From: Thermosynechococcus sp. HN-54
GTDB lineage: Bacteria > Cyanobacteriota > Cyanobacteriia > Thermosynechococcales > Thermosynechococcaceae
Direction of reading: 5' to 3'
DNA length: 64,000 nucleotides
Assembly (NCBI RefSeq): GCF_023650955.1
Contig: NZ_CP098039.1
Coordinates: forward strand, 2,604,001-2,668,000
Part shown: positions 18,949 to 28,542 of the stretch, piece after piece
Numbering within the stretch: position 1 is the first letter of the stretch
How the letters are laid out: each line of letters starts with the position of its first letter
The notes under the pieces: model-generated
The model's database searches: none
The model's input: the letters and a program-made list of their open reading frames with translations, nothing else
What the model was told of the DNA's origin: nothing
Position numbers and translations under genes: made by a program

Positions 18949-19386
18949 CTACCACTTTTTATAGGGCAAGAACTTACCGTTCATGATCACTTTAACCCTT
19001 GCACCAGCGGGATCCTCTATCTTTTCAACATCTAGCGTGAAATCAATGGCACTCATGATTCCATCCCCAAATTTCTCTTGAATCACGTCCTTGAGGGGCA
19101 GGCCATAGACCTGCATGATTTCGTAAAAACGGTATATCAGGGGATCGGTGGGCACCGTAGGACCTAAACCTTTAACGGGATAAATCATTAGTTCGGTCAA
19201 TTCGGATTCTGGCAGCTCTAGGGCTGCTGATAATTGCTTGACTTGGTCGGCTGTAGCCGTTGCTTGACGATAAAAAAGCGCTGCTGTGAAGACTTCACTC
19301 TGACCAATCAGTTTACCTAATTCAGCAAAAGTGAAACCTTTCTCCTGCTTGGCTTTTAGCAGCTTGACAGTGATCTCTGGAATCAT
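18949..19386 (-). CDS. cynS: Cyanate hydratase (cyanase)
   Basis: Converts cyanate and bicarbonate to ammonia and CO2, letting the cell use or detoxify cyanate. The 145-residue protein has the helical N-terminal domain and the conserved C-terminal catalytic domain. The catalytic Arg and Glu are visible in IYRFYEIMQ and the catalytic Ser in [10 protein letters not shown]; it ends [10 protein letters not shown]. The ATG at 19384-19386 is preferred over an in-frame GTG three codons upstream. It is divergent from ntcB with a 244-bp shared upstream region, which suggests nitrogen control, although I could find no perfect NtcA box there. Cyanate transporter genes (cynABD) are not adjacent. Confidence 0.95.
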   Translation of the reverse strand: MIPEITVKLLKAKQEKGFTFAELGKLIGQSEVFTAALFYRQATATADQVKQLSAALELPESELTELMIYPVKGLGPTVPTDPLIYRFYEIMQVYGLPLKDVIQEKFGDGIMSAIDFTLDVEKIEDPAGARVKVIMNGKFLPYKKW

Positions 19387-19630
19387 TATTAGCACACACC
19401 ACTTGCAAAAAGAACATTTTTAAGCCTTTAGGGAAAAGAGACAAGATTTCTGTATCTTTGATAACAATATTCAATCATTGGGATTAATGCTGGAACCAAG
19501 CGGGTATGCTGTAGGAAATTTTCAAGAAACTGTATCAATCAACACCCTTTACTATGCGAAAGTAGCATAAGATTGAGAGCCACAATTGCATCAATCGGTA
19601 TCGACGCAGCGGGAGAACACAGCAGGCACT

Positions 19631-20539
19631 ATGCGACTTGATCAGTTGCAATCTTTTTTGGCCGTTGCTGAAACGGGGAGTTTCCAAGCGGCAGCGCGGC
19701 GGTGTGGGGTGACGCAGCCTACGATTAGTCGGCAAATCCAAGCCTTAGAAGAAAGTTTGGGGATTCAACTTTTGCACCGCTCGAATCGCGCCAAATTGAC
19801 GGTAGCAGGGGATCTCTTTTTGCGCCGTGCCCATCGCATTTGTCAGGAGTGGCAAGCCGCCAATGCTGAACTCAAAGCCATGCAAAATGGCCAGCAGCAG
19901 GAACTCTGCATCGCTGCGATTCACTCCATTTGCCGCTACTTTTTGCCTGCGCTGTTGCCGACGTTTTGCCAAGCCTTTCCCCAAATGCAGTTGCGGGTGA
20001 CGGCCCTAGGGAGCGATCGCGCCCTCAAAGTCTTGCAGGATGGCTTAGTGGATTTAGCCATTGTCATGGGCGATCGCCATCTTCTCAAACAGTCGGAATG
20101 GGTGATTGAACCGCTGTATAGTGAACCTGTGCAAGTGGTAATGGCGGCTGAACATCCCCTTGCAGCTAACGAAACCTTGACATGGCCAGCATTGGCCAAT
20201 TTTCCCCATGTGGTGTTCAAGGATGGCTATGGCATGCGCCGCTTGGTGGCCGAGGAATTTAGCCGCCGAGGCTTGTCTTGGCAACCCGCCCTAGAACTCA
20301 ACACCCCTGATGCGTTTATTGCCGTCATCCGCGAAAGTGAAATGGTGGCTTTGCTGCCGCGCTCAGCGCTCAAGGAAGCGCTCCACGATCCCACCCTCGT
20401 GATTCGTGATTTAACCACGCCACCGCCCCCGCGTCAGGTGTTGGCCACTACCACCCGCGATCGCCTGACCTTACCGCCCGTTGCCCAATTGCTCACCTTG
20501 ATCCGCCAGCAGGCTACCCATGAGTCCTCTCTTTCGTGA
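19631..20539 (+). CDS. ntcB: LysR-type regulator of nitrate assimilation, NtcB
   Basis: A 302-residue LysR protein. The N-terminal helix-turn-helix (MRLDQLQSFLAVAETGSFQAA..., then QPTISRQIQALEESLG) is followed by a periplasmic-binding-like effector domain. In cyanobacteria NtcB boosts the nir operon in response to nitrite. That identity is inferred from the setting: it overlaps cnaT and faces the complete nirA-nrtABCD-narB-narM operon. The ATG at 19631 starts the conserved LysR N-terminus. Its stop overlaps the start of cnaT by 20 bp, implying translational coupling. Confidence 0.87.
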   Translation: MRLDQLQSFLAVAETGSFQAAARRCGVTQPTISRQIQALEESLGIQLLHRSNRAKLTVAGDLFLRRAHRICQEWQAANAELKAMQNGQQQELCIAAIHSICRYFLPALLPTFCQAFPQMQLRVTALGSDRALKVLQDGLVDLAIVMGDRHLLKQSEWVIEPLYSEPVQVVMAAEHPLAANETLTWPALANFPHVVFKDGYGMRRLVAEEFSRRGLSWQPALELNTPDAFIAVIRESEMVALLPRSALKEALHDPTLVIRDLTTPPPPRQVLATTTRDRLTLPPVAQLLTLIRQQATHESSLS

Positions 20540-21572
20540 TCTCCTGAAAAAAGTTGGCAGTGGTGCCCACACCCATAAGGATTTGACCCGTGCTGAGGCA
20601 GCCCTAGCGTTGCGACTGATGCTGGAACAGGTGGCAACTCCAGCCCAAATTGGCGCGTTTCTCATTGCCCATCGGATTAAGCGACCCACGCCGGAAGAGA
20701 TGGCGGGAATGCTCGATACGTACAACGAGCTAGGTCCGAAAATTCCAGCGCTTGAGACCAGTCACCCAGTCATGATCCTCAGTCAACCCTACGATGGTCG
20801 CGATCGCACGTTTCCCCTGAGTCCTCTAACAGCATTGGTTTTGGCGGCTGCTGGACTGCCTGTCCTCCAACATGGGGGCGATCGCATGCCCACCAAGGAA
20901 GGCGTTCCCCTTATTGATCTATGGCGCTGCCTAGGGGTGGACTGGTCAACCCTGACCCTAGAACAAATCACCCATTGCCTAGAGCAAACAGGTTTAGGCT
21001 TTGTTTATCTGCCGCGGCACTTTCCTGCTGCCCAAGGGCTAGTCCCCTACCGTGAGCAAATTGGTAAACGCCCTCCCATTGCCACATTGGAACTCATCTG
21101 GAATCCTTACCAAGGGCGCAGTCACCTCGTAGCAGGGTTTGTTCATCCGCCTACGGAAGGGATCATGCGCGATGCCCTCTATCTCCACGGTGTTCACGAA
21201 TTTACTACCGTCAAAGGCCTTGAAGGCAGTTGTGATTTGCCCCGCGAACGCACCGCCATTATTGGCCTAGCGCGTAACGGAGATAATCCTTGGCAACGCC
21301 TACGTCTGCATCCCCAAGAGTATGGCATGGCGAGCAGTAATGTGCCTTGGCCAGAGGAGACAACGACTGCTACAAAAATGATGGCTGCCGTTCTTGCCGC
21401 AGAAGAGCAGCCCCTCACCACCTCCGTGATCTGGAATAGTGGATTTTACCTGTGGCAGGGGGGCAAAGCCGATAGTCTCAATTCCGGACTCGCACTCAGC
21501 AGCGAACTCCTCCGCAGTGGTCGGGTGGCTCAACACTTACAGAAATTGCAAACCATACTGGAGAAGGTCTAG
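20520..21572 (+). CDS. cnaT: CnaT-like nitrate-assimilation protein (anthranilate phosphoribosyltransferase fold)
   Basis: A 350-residue member of the TrpD superfamily (glycosyltransferase family 3). The N-terminal helical domain (FRDLLKKVGSGAHTHKDLTRAEA) and the Rossmann-like phosphoribosyl domain are recognisable. The hallmark glycine loop GTGGD of true TrpD is replaced (SQPYDGRDRTFPLS), so tryptophan synthesis is unlikely. A TrpD-like protein beside ntcB matches CnaT, which in Anabaena sp. PCC 7120 is required for expression of the nir operon. Its biochemical activity is unknown. It overlaps ntcB by 20 bp and precedes the molybdate transporter by one base. Confidence 0.82.
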   Translation: MSPLFRDLLKKVGSGAHTHKDLTRAEAALALRLMLEQVATPAQIGAFLIAHRIKRPTPEEMAGMLDTYNELGPKIPALETSHPVMILSQPYDGRDRTFPLSPLTALVLAAAGLPVLQHGGDRMPTKEGVPLIDLWRCLGVDWSTLTLEQITHCLEQTGLGFVYLPRHFPAAQGLVPYREQIGKRPPIATLELIWNPYQGRSHLVAGFVHPPTEGIMRDALYLHGVHEFTTVKGLEGSCDLPRERTAIIGLARNGDNPWQRLRLHPQEYGMASSNVPWPEETTTATKMMAAVLAAEEQPLTTSVIWNSGFYLWQGGKADSLNSGLALSSELLRSGRVAQHLQKLQTILEKV

Positions 21573-21573
21573 C

Positions 21574-22713
21574 GTGTTGCGGGAGCGGCTGCGCTTTAAT
21601 TGGCAAGAGCTTAGCGGCAGTTTTGGGGATTTGGGTACGGATTTGCCCCTATTGGTCGGGATTATCATGGCTGCCCAGTTGGATAGTGCTAGCGTCTTCA
21701 CTTTGTTTGGAGTGGCACAAATTCTCACGGGGGTACTCTATGGCCTTCCTATGCCGATGCAACCCCTCAAGGCCATGGCGGTTATTGTGATGACGGAAAA
21801 ACTCAGCGGCTCCATCCTTTGGGCAGGAGGATTAATAGTGGGAGCGATGATGCTGGTGTTGACGCTCACAGGGATCCTGACCCGACTGGCTCGCTGGATT
21901 CCCCAACCGGTGGTGCGGGGCTGTCAATTGGGCTTGGGACTGTCCTTGGCCGCCGTTGCTCTCAAAACCTATTTACCCACGGGTGATGCCTTTGGTTATC
22001 TCCTAGGTGCCATCAGCTTTTTAATCTTGCTACTACTGCCGAAGGAACAGGGGGGACCCGCAGGCCTACTGGTGGTGCTGTTGGGCGTGGGCGTGGCTAT
22101 GAGCCGGGTGCTGGCTGATCCGGAATTGCACTTAACTGTTGCTTGGCAGCTTCCCCACGTGCAGTCTTTAGAGCCTCAGGCCTTGATTCCCGGACTCCTG
22201 ATATTGGCACTGCCGCAGTTGCCGCTGTCGATCGCCAATGCAGTGATTGCAACCCAGCAAACTGCCCACGATCTCTTTCCCGATCGCCCCCTCTCGATTC
22301 GCCAAATTGGCCTCACGTATAGCCTCACCAACTTGCTCCTGCCCTTCTTTGGTGGTGTCCCCCTCTGCCATGGCTGTAGCGGTTTAGCAGGACACTATGC
22401 CCTAGGTGCCCGCACGGGTGGGGCGGTGGTGATCTATGGCAGTCTCTACCTTGTCTTGGGTCTCTTCTTTGGTTCCAGTGTGGATAAACTGCTGAAAATT
22501 TTTCCTCTTTCGATTTTGGGGGTAATTCTTTTGTTTGAAGCGTGGGTACTCATGAGCTTTATTAAAGATCAAGCCCCCATGCCCGAAAATTGGATGATTA
22601 CCCTCTTGGTGGGGGCGATCGCCCTCAGTGTGCCCCAAGGCTTCTTAGTGGGCACCCTCGTTGGTACAACTCTGTACTACCTTGGCAGAAAAATGCCCCT
22701 ACAACTGTCCTAG
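21574..22713 (+). CDS. MOT1-like molybdate transporter
   Basis: A protein of about 379 residues with ten or more hydrophobic segments. The N-terminal signature GSFGDLGTDLPLLVGIIM and the repeated GMPMQPLKAMAV-like stretch (here GLPMPMQPLKAMAVIVM) mark the MOT1 branch of the SulP-related transporters, which carries molybdate. It is the third gene of the ntcB-cnaT unit. Molybdenum is needed by nitrate reductase, so the placement fits. The GTG at 21574, with GGAGAAGG seven bases upstream, is the likely start. It converges with narM, four bases away. Confidence 0.83.
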   Translation: MLRERLRFNWQELSGSFGDLGTDLPLLVGIIMAAQLDSASVFTLFGVAQILTGVLYGLPMPMQPLKAMAVIVMTEKLSGSILWAGGLIVGAMMLVLTLTGILTRLARWIPQPVVRGCQLGLGLSLAAVALKTYLPTGDAFGYLLGAISFLILLLLPKEQGGPAGLLVVLLGVGVAMSRVLADPELHLTVAWQLPHVQSLEPQALIPGLLILALPQLPLSIANAVIATQQTAHDLFPDRPLSIRQIGLTYSLTNLLLPFFGGVPLCHGCSGLAGHYALGARTGGAVVIYGSLYLVLGLFFGSSVDKLLKIFPLSILGVILLFEAWVLMSFIKDQAPMPENWMITLLVGAIALSVPQGFLVGTLVGTTLYYLGRKMPLQLS

Positions 22714-22717
22714 CTTT

Positions 22718-23173
22718 CTAGGCCAGACCAAATTCCTGCAATGCTGGCCAAAAATTGCGATTCTCATGGCCGGGCTGGCTGAGCTTCACAAGGGCAAAGC
22801 GTTGTAGGGGAGTCAGAGCCGCCCATTTCTCCACCGTCAGGCTGTGGTGGGATACCTTGGTCAGTTGTTGTTGCACGGTCTCTGGCAGTTCGGTGGTGAT
22901 GTCCCAAGGATAGGGTTGGGGAATCTCTAAATCACTGGGGGGGGCACCATGATTGTGGGTCACCCAATCTCGCAGTTGTTGGCGATAGTGTGCCTGATCT
23001 TCTGGAGTGTCACAGGGAGTCACCACAAGCCATTGCCGCTGCTCTTGGGAGAGTTGATGCCAGTGGAGCAACTTCAGCTTGACCCCACACAGATCCAGCT
23101 TGTAGCGAACAATCATTGGAATACAGCGCAATGAAGCCGTGAACTCAGCTTCAAAGTCAAAAAAGTAGGACAT
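22718..23173 (-). CDS. narM: Nitrate reductase-associated protein NarM
   Basis: A 151-residue soluble protein starting MSYFFDFEAEFTASLRCIPM, with the family segment LHWHQLSQEQRQWLV near residue 38. It belongs to the nitrate reductase-associated family; NarM is required for a functional NarB in cyanobacteria, possibly in assembly or electron delivery. It is the last gene of the nir operon, 36 bp after narB. No terminator is evident in the 4-bp gap to the converging transporter gene, so transcripts from the two sides probably overlap. Confidence 0.9.
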   Translation of the reverse strand: MSYFFDFEAEFTASLRCIPMIVRYKLDLCGVKLKLLHWHQLSQEQRQWLVVTPCDTPEDQAHYRQQLRDWVTHNHGAPPSDLEIPQPYPWDITTELPETVQQQLTKVSHHSLTVEKWAALTPLQRFALVKLSQPGHENRNFWPALQEFGLA

Positions 23174-23209
23174 TGATAGTCATAACCCTCCACAGGGAAT
23201 TGGATTCTA

Positions 23210-25633
23210 TCATTGCTTGAGAGCAATACCACTTTCCTGCACGGTGGGGGTATAGGGCGTCTGTCGCAATTTTAAGGGCAGCACCTGCACCGCACAGGCT
23301 TTGAGTTCTGGCTGCTGCGACACTGGACAGGCAATGGGGTGGGTCAGTTGGTTTGCCTCACCACTATCGGCAAAGAGAAAGCCCCAGTGCATAGGCACAA
23401 AGAGGGTTCCCGGACGAATTGCCTTGGTGAGGATGACCGGCAGGCACACTTGACCGCGGCGCGATCGCACCTCTACCCAATCCCCGTCTTTGAGATGCAA
23501 GTTTGCGGCATCGTCGGGGTGCATTTCCACAAAGGGATCGGGGTGCATTTTTTGAATTTTGGCAATGCGACCGGTACGGGTTTGCGTGTGCCAGTGACCG
23601 TAGAGGCGACCCGTCGTCAGGGTAAAGCTGTAGATGTCATCGGTCGGTTCAGCCACCCCTTGACTATGAGCAAGGCAAAAACGTGCCCGTTGATCAGGGG
23701 TGTGAAATCGCCAATCGGTATAGAGGCGTTTGGGCTTACGGGCTTCTTCATCACTGGTACCCGCCGGGCAGGGCCATTGTAGAGCGCCTAAACGGGCTAA
23801 TCGCTCGTGACTCAGACCCGATTGATCGCAGGGACGACCGGCAGTGAGTTGCACAAATTCGGCATAGACAGCAGCGGCATCGGCAAAGTTAAAGAGACGC
23901 TCATACCCCAAGCGGCGACCCACCTCGGCAAAAATTTCCCAATCGGCACGGGCAACCCCCGGCGGGGAGCGAAAGGCGGGGGCAAGGGTGACACGGCGCT
24001 CGGAGTTGGTCATGACACCGGTTTTCTCACTCCATTGAGCTGCCGGCAAAATCAAGTGGGCATAGGCTGCCGTCTCCGTGGGAAAGTAGGCATCCTGATA
24101 AACGGTAAAGGGAGATTTGAGAAAGGCCGCCTTGGCACGCTCTAAATGGGGGAAGCTCACCGCAGGATTGGTGGCAGCAATCCACAATAAGCCAACCTCC
24201 CCTCGTTCCAAACCTTCGACAATTTGCCAAGCGGTACGACCGGGGCGATCGCTAATTTGCCCTCGCGGCAGCCCCCAAAAGTCCTCCACCTCTTGGCGAT
24301 GCTGGGGATTCGTCACTTGGCGATAGCCCGGCAGCAAATGGCTTAACCCCCCCGCTTCGCGTCCTCCCATGGCATTGGGTTGCCCTGTCAGTGAAAAGGG
24401 GCCACTCCCTGGGCGGCCAATTTGCCCCGTCAATAGGTGGAGGTTAATGAGACAGCGGGCTTTCGCCGTCCCTTCAGCGGATTGGTTAATGCCCATTGAC
24501 CAGAGGGAGAGTACTGCTTGGGCATGACCCCAATAGCGAGCTGCCTGTTCGAGATCGCCTTGAGCAATGCCACACCGTTCTGCCACCCATTCTGGGGTGT
24601 AGGCTGCTAGCAGCTTTACATACTCGGCAAAGCCCTCAGTACACTCCTCAATGAACTCCGCATCGATCTGTCCCCATTGCAGCAGCAGGTGGCCAATGCC
24701 GTGGAGCAAGTCAATGTCGGTACCTGGTCGAATCGCAAGGTGGAGATCTGCGACTTCTGCTGTGGGGGTGCGCCGCGGATCCACAACAATCAACTTGACG
24801 CGGCGATCGCGCTTGTGGTGGTTGCGCAGACGATTAAAGACAATGGGGTGGCATTCAGCAGTATTGGTGCCAATCAAAAAGGCACAATCGGTGGCCTCTA
24901 AATCGTCGTAGCAGCAAGGCGGACCATCGGCACCGAAGCTAGCCATGTAGGCAGACACCGCCGAGGACATGCACAAGCGGGAATTGGCATCAAAGTTGTT
25001 TGTACCGAGGCACCCCTTCAGGAGTTTCTGTGCCACGTAGTAGTCTTCGGTTTGAAATTGCCCGGAACCGTACATACAAATGGCGTCAGCCCCCTGCTGA
25101 CGGCGCACCCATTCGATGCGTTCCACAAGGCGGGTCATGGCCTCGTCCCAAGAAATTACGGTAAAGGGCTGATCCAGTCGCTCTCGCCAGAGGGGATAGG
25201 CCAAGCGATCGCGATCAAGGGCTTCCAAAATCGTTGCCCCCTTGACACAGACCATGCCTTGGGAGGAGGGATGCTGGCGATCGCCGCGAATTTTATAGCT
25301 CCCCTTACCTTGGGGGACTGCTTCCAAGCCACAACCGACGCCGCAGTAGGGACACAGGGAGGACACAGGCTCAGTTGGTTCAGGCACCGAACGGCCTTTT
25401 TCCTCAATCCGTAGGGATTCACAGGGACAGCACCTGACCCCTTGCTCCGAGGAAATGATCAGATCCGCTGTGGCATCACCATGGAACAAAAGCTGCTGCC
25501 CCGGAAACACCACCCGTTGCCACGTGGGCTGATTTGACAAGTAAATCTGCTGAATGCTGTCGCTAGTGTTGCGGTAGTAGCAGAGGTAACGACTGGACTG
25601 GACGGCCAACGAGCCAACCCGTGGGGTACTCAT
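23210..25633 (-). CDS. narB: Ferredoxin-nitrate reductase with an N-terminal DUF1830-like domain
   Basis: Reduces nitrate to nitrite in the cytoplasm using ferredoxin. The molybdopterin oxidoreductase part has the 4Fe-4S ligands C94, C97, C101 and C129 ([12 protein letters not shown] and GMVCVKG), a molybdenum-ligand cysteine in NSRLCMSS, and the C-terminal molydopterin dinucleotide domain. About 85 residues precede the cluster motif, unlike ordinary NarB, where that motif lies close to the N-terminus. This extension ([16 protein letters not shown], then [13 protein letters not shown], then CCPCESLRI) resembles the small cyanobacterial DUF1830 family. The ATG at 25633 lies 7 bp after nrtD and is preceded by AGAGAG. 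The protein has 807 residues, against about 730 usual. Confidence 0.93.
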   Translation of the reverse strand: MSTPRVGSLAVQSSRYLCYYRNTSDSIQQIYLSNQPTWQRVVFPGQQLLFHGDATADLIISSEQGVRCCPCESLRIEEKGRSVPEPTEPVSSLCPYCGVGCGLEAVPQGKGSYKIRGDRQHPSSQGMVCVKGATILEALDRDRLAYPLWRERLDQPFTVISWDEAMTRLVERIEWVRRQQGADAICMYGSGQFQTEDYYVAQKLLKGCLGTNNFDANSRLCMSSAVSAYMASFGADGPPCCYDDLEATDCAFLIGTNTAECHPIVFNRLRNHHKRDRRVKLIVVDPRRTPTAEVADLHLAIRPGTDIDLLHGIGHLLLQWGQIDAEFIEECTEGFAEYVKLLAAYTPEWVAERCGIAQGDLEQAARYWGHAQAVLSLWSMGINQSAEGTAKARCLINLHLLTGQIGRPGSGPFSLTGQPNAMGGREAGGLSHLLPGYRQVTNPQHRQEVEDFWGLPRGQISDRPGRTAWQIVEGLERGEVGLLWIAATNPAVSFPHLERAKAAFLKSPFTVYQDAYFPTETAAYAHLILPAAQWSEKTGVMTNSERRVTLAPAFRSPPGVARADWEIFAEVGRRLGYERLFNFADAAAVYAEFVQLTAGRPCDQSGLSHERLARLGALQWPCPAGTSDEEARKPKRLYTDWRFHTPDQRARFCLAHSQGVAEPTDDIYSFTLTTGRLYGHWHTQTRTGRIAKIQKMHPDPFVEMHPDDAANLHLKDGDWVEVRSRRGQVCLPVILTKAIRPGTLFVPMHWGFLFADSGEANQLTHPIACPVSQQPELKACAVQVLPLKLRQTPYTPTVQESGIALKQ

Positions 25634-25640
25634 ACTCTCT

Positions 25641-26456
25641 CTAGTGCCCAAACCGCGTGTACAAAAAGTCAACTACTTGGTTGCGGAGATGGTAGTACTG
25701 CGGATCCTCAAGGAGTTGCGATCGCCGCCGTGGCCGCGGAAAAGGAATTTTCAAAATATCGCCAATGCGAGCGGCAGGGCCATTGGTCATCATCACCACT
25801 CGATCCGCTAGGTACAGCGCTTCATCAATGTCGTGGGTAATCATCAATACCGTCAGGCGGTGGCTGCGCCAAATTTTCAGGAGTTCATCCTGCAACTCCT
25901 CTTTGGTAATGGCATCGAGAGCACCAAAGGGTTCGTCTAAAATCAACACTTCAGGGCGAATCGCAAGGGCACGGGCAATGGCCACCCGCTGTTTCATCCC
26001 CCCCGAAAGTTGGGCAGGGCGCTTATGGGCAGCCGCCGTAAGTCCCACCAGTTCCAAATGCTCCTCCACAATTTGGCGGCGCCGTTGCCGAGTCTTCTGC
26101 GGATAAACCGCCTTCACTGCCAGCTCGATGTTCTGGTAGGCGGTCAACCAAGGCAGCAGCGCATAGTTTTGAAACACCATCATGCGATCAGGCCCCGGAC
26201 GACGCACAGGCACGCCATTGAGGGTAATTTCCCCTTGTGTTGGCGCTGTAAAACCCGCAACCATATTCAGGAGGGTGGTTTTGCCACAGCCAGAATGGCC
26301 AATGAAACAAACAAATTCCCCACTACTCACCTCAAGGTGAATGTCCTCCAGCACCACATGGGTGCCATTGGCACTAGGGTAAGACTTGCTCACCCCTTCA
26401 ATACGCAGGTGTTGGGTAGCAGTCAGGCGAGGGTCAAGACGATAGAGGGTTTCCAT
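25641..26456 (-). CDS. nrtD: Nitrate/nitrite ABC transporter ATPase NrtD
   Basis: The simple ATPase subunit of the nitrate/nitrite importer. Walker A is GHSGCGKTT, the signature is LSGGMKQR, and Walker B is [12 protein letters not shown] followed by the switch histidine in MITHDIDEA. It is about 271 residues from the ATG at 26456; an in-frame TTG at 26480 would lengthen it by eight residues. It pairs with NrtC on the cytoplasmic side of NrtB. Unlike NrtC it has no sensor domain. It is flanked by nrtC and narB in the usual cyanobacterial order. Confidence 0.94.
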   Translation of the reverse strand: METLYRLDPRLTATQHLRIEGVSKSYPSANGTHVVLEDIHLEVSSGEFVCFIGHSGCGKTTLLNMVAGFTAPTQGEITLNGVPVRRPGPDRMMVFQNYALLPWLTAYQNIELAVKAVYPQKTRQRRRQIVEEHLELVGLTAAAHKRPAQLSGGMKQRVAIARALAIRPEVLILDEPFGALDAITKEELQDELLKIWRSHRLTVLMITHDIDEALYLADRVVMMTNGPAARIGDILKIPFPRPRRRSQLLEDPQYYHLRNQVVDFLYTRFGH

Positions 26457-26483
26457 AGGGTGCGATTCGGTAAAGGACAAAAC

Positions 26484-28478
26484 TTAAACCGCAGCAACTG
26501 CGGATGGGTCAACGGTTCGGATGTCAAGGGCACGACGGATAGTCGCCGCTTCAATGTAGGCCAACGGATTGTCGGGGTCAAAGAGGCGTCCATCAAAGAG
26601 GGCAAATGTACAGCGGTCTGGCTCGTTATCGAGCACCTTGAGATCCCGTGCTGCTGCCCCAAAGAGATCAGCTCGCCGTACTTGCTCGACAATTTCCAGC
26701 CAATTCTTGGGAAAGGGTGTGAGTTGCCAGCGTGCCAACTGGGTCATGATCCACAGCCCCTCCAATCGCCCAGGACAGGGGGAGCGATCCACATAGAACT
26801 GGTGAAAACGGGGTTGAAAAGCAGCAGCAATGCCATCTCCCCAATCGAGGGGATCAACAAACCCCGCATAGGCATCCTCAGGGGTGCAGCCGACATACTC
26901 TGGGCGACACAACAGTTGGGCAATTTCGGCGCGATGCTTGATGGTGTCACAGTATTCGCAGGCTTCGATCAATGCCTTGACCAGCGCTAAATGCTGCTGC
27001 GGGTTGGCCTCAACCCAATCGGGACGCATACCCAAGACTTTTTCTGGATGCCCCGGCCAAATGTCCAGATCCGTTGCCACAACCACCCCAATACCTTCGC
27101 GCACTGCATGGGAATTCCAAGGTTGACCGACGCAAAAGCCACTGATGTGGCCGGCCTTGAGGTGATAGACCATTTGGGGCGGTGGAATCACCAACAACTC
27201 GACATCGTAATCGGGGTCAATGCCGGCGGCTGCCAGCCAGTACCGCAGGAGTAAGTTGTGCATTGATGCGGCATGAACCACACCAAAGCGGGGGCGATCG
27301 CCCGTGCGCTGAATATAGGCGCGCAGATCTTCAGCCGTTTTCACCCCCTGCTGCCACAACTGGCGACTAAAGGTGATGGCATTGCCATTGCGACTCAGCA
27401 CCAAGGAAGTCATGAGGGGTTGGGGGGGTTGACCATTTAGCCCCAACGTCATCGCCAAGGGCATAGCCGCCAACAGTTGAGCGCCCGTCAAGCGACCCGT
27501 GATCACCCCCATCACCAAGTCCTGCCAGCTTTCTTCGCGATGCAGCGTCACCGGCTCCAAGCCATACTTCGCAAAGAAGCCCATTTCCTTGGCAACAATC
27601 AGCGGCGCACTGTCCATCAGGGGCATAAAGCCAAGGGTCAGGCCTGCTGGCACTGTTGGCGCAGCCGTGGGCACCTCCAAAGGCGGGCGGCGGCGTTTCT
27701 GTTGATTGAGAAACGCAATCATCTCATTGCGCAGGCCATAGTAGCTGGGATGGTTGAGCACATCGTGGCGATTGCGGGGGCGGGCAAAGGGAATTTTGAG
27801 AATTTGGCCAATGTGGGCTTCAGGGCCATTGGTGAGCAGCACCACCCGATCCGAGAGCAGCAGCGCTTCATCCACATCGTGGGTCACCATAATGCAAGTG
27901 GTTTCGCTGCTTTGGCACACCTGCATTAATTCGTCCTGGAGCGATCCGCGGGTCAGGGCATCGAGGGCACCAAAGGGTTCATCCAGCAAAAGGACTTGAG
28001 GATCAATGGCAAGCGCGCGGGCGATCGCCACCCGTTGCTTCATCCCCCCCGACAATTGGGCAGGGAATTTATCTCTGGCTTGACTGAGATGGACTTGTTG
28101 CAGGGCTGCCTCCACCCGTGCCCGCTGTTCACTTTTACTGAGGTGGGGCAACACTGACGCCACCGCCAAGGCCACATTCTGGTACACCGTTTTCCAAGGC
28201 AGCAGTGAATAGTTTTGGAACACCACCATGCGATCGGGCCCTGGCTGAGTCACCTGCCGTCCTGCCATTACCACACCGCCACTGGTAGGCCGCTGAAACC
28301 CGGCAATGATATTCAACAGGGTGGACTTGCCACAACCGGAGTGACCCACAAGGGAAATAAACTCCCCTTTTTGGATTTCGAGGTGAATATTCTTCAGGGC
28401 AATGTAGCGATCGCCCCCCGGCAGATCAAAGACCTGATCCACATGGTCAATTTCAATGAAAGGCAAAGACTTGGCCAT
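26484..28478 (-). CDS. nrtC: Nitrate ABC transporter ATPase with C-terminal nitrate-binding domain, NrtC
   Basis: A 664-residue fusion. Residues about 1-260 are an ABC ATPase ([28 protein letters not shown]). A linker rich in Pro and Ala follows, then an NrtA-like solute-binding domain starting near TLGFMPLMDSAPLIVAKEMG. In cyanobacteria this C-terminal domain lets the transporter be inhibited by internal ammonium or nitrate. The ATG at 28478 gives the family N-terminus (AKSLPFIEIDHVDQVF). The nitrate-binding half clearly resembles the nrtA product at 29420-30739, including the SVIVVPPPQMV-like stretch (here ELLVIPPPQMV). Confidence 0.95.
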   Translation of the reverse strand: MAKSLPFIEIDHVDQVFDLPGGDRYIALKNIHLEIQKGEFISLVGHSGCGKSTLLNIIAGFQRPTSGGVVMAGRQVTQPGPDRMVVFQNYSLLPWKTVYQNVALAVASVLPHLSKSEQRARVEAALQQVHLSQARDKFPAQLSGGMKQRVAIARALAIDPQVLLLDEPFGALDALTRGSLQDELMQVCQSSETTCIMVTHDVDEALLLSDRVVLLTNGPEAHIGQILKIPFARPRNRHDVLNHPSYYGLRNEMIAFLNQQKRRRPPLEVPTAAPTVPAGLTLGFMPLMDSAPLIVAKEMGFFAKYGLEPVTLHREESWQDLVMGVITGRLTGAQLLAAMPLAMTLGLNGQPPQPLMTSLVLSRNGNAITFSRQLWQQGVKTAEDLRAYIQRTGDRPRFGVVHAASMHNLLLRYWLAAAGIDPDYDVELLVIPPPQMVYHLKAGHISGFCVGQPWNSHAVREGIGVVVATDLDIWPGHPEKVLGMRPDWVEANPQQHLALVKALIEACEYCDTIKHRAEIAQLLCRPEYVGCTPEDAYAGFVDPLDWGDGIAAAFQPRFHQFYVDRSPCPGRLEGLWIMTQLARWQLTPFPKNWLEIVEQVRRADLFGAAARDLKVLDNEPDRCTFALFDGRLFDPDNPLAYIEAATIRRALDIRTVDPSAVAAV

Positions 28479-28542
28479 AGGGCTAATCAACCTAACGTTC
28501 AAGACAATCAAGACAATTGAGGAAAATTGGCGCTCAAGGGAA

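Noticed and set aside
19452-19465. NtcA-like site GTA-N8-AAC between cynS and ntcB
   Set aside because: The second half-site has AAC in place of TAC and no well-spaced -10 box was evident for either gene.
26010-26990. A long plus-strand open frame (about 326 codons) opposite nrtC and nrtD
   Set aside because: It lies antisense to two well-supported genes and resembles no protein family; GC-rich genes often leave such open antisense frames.
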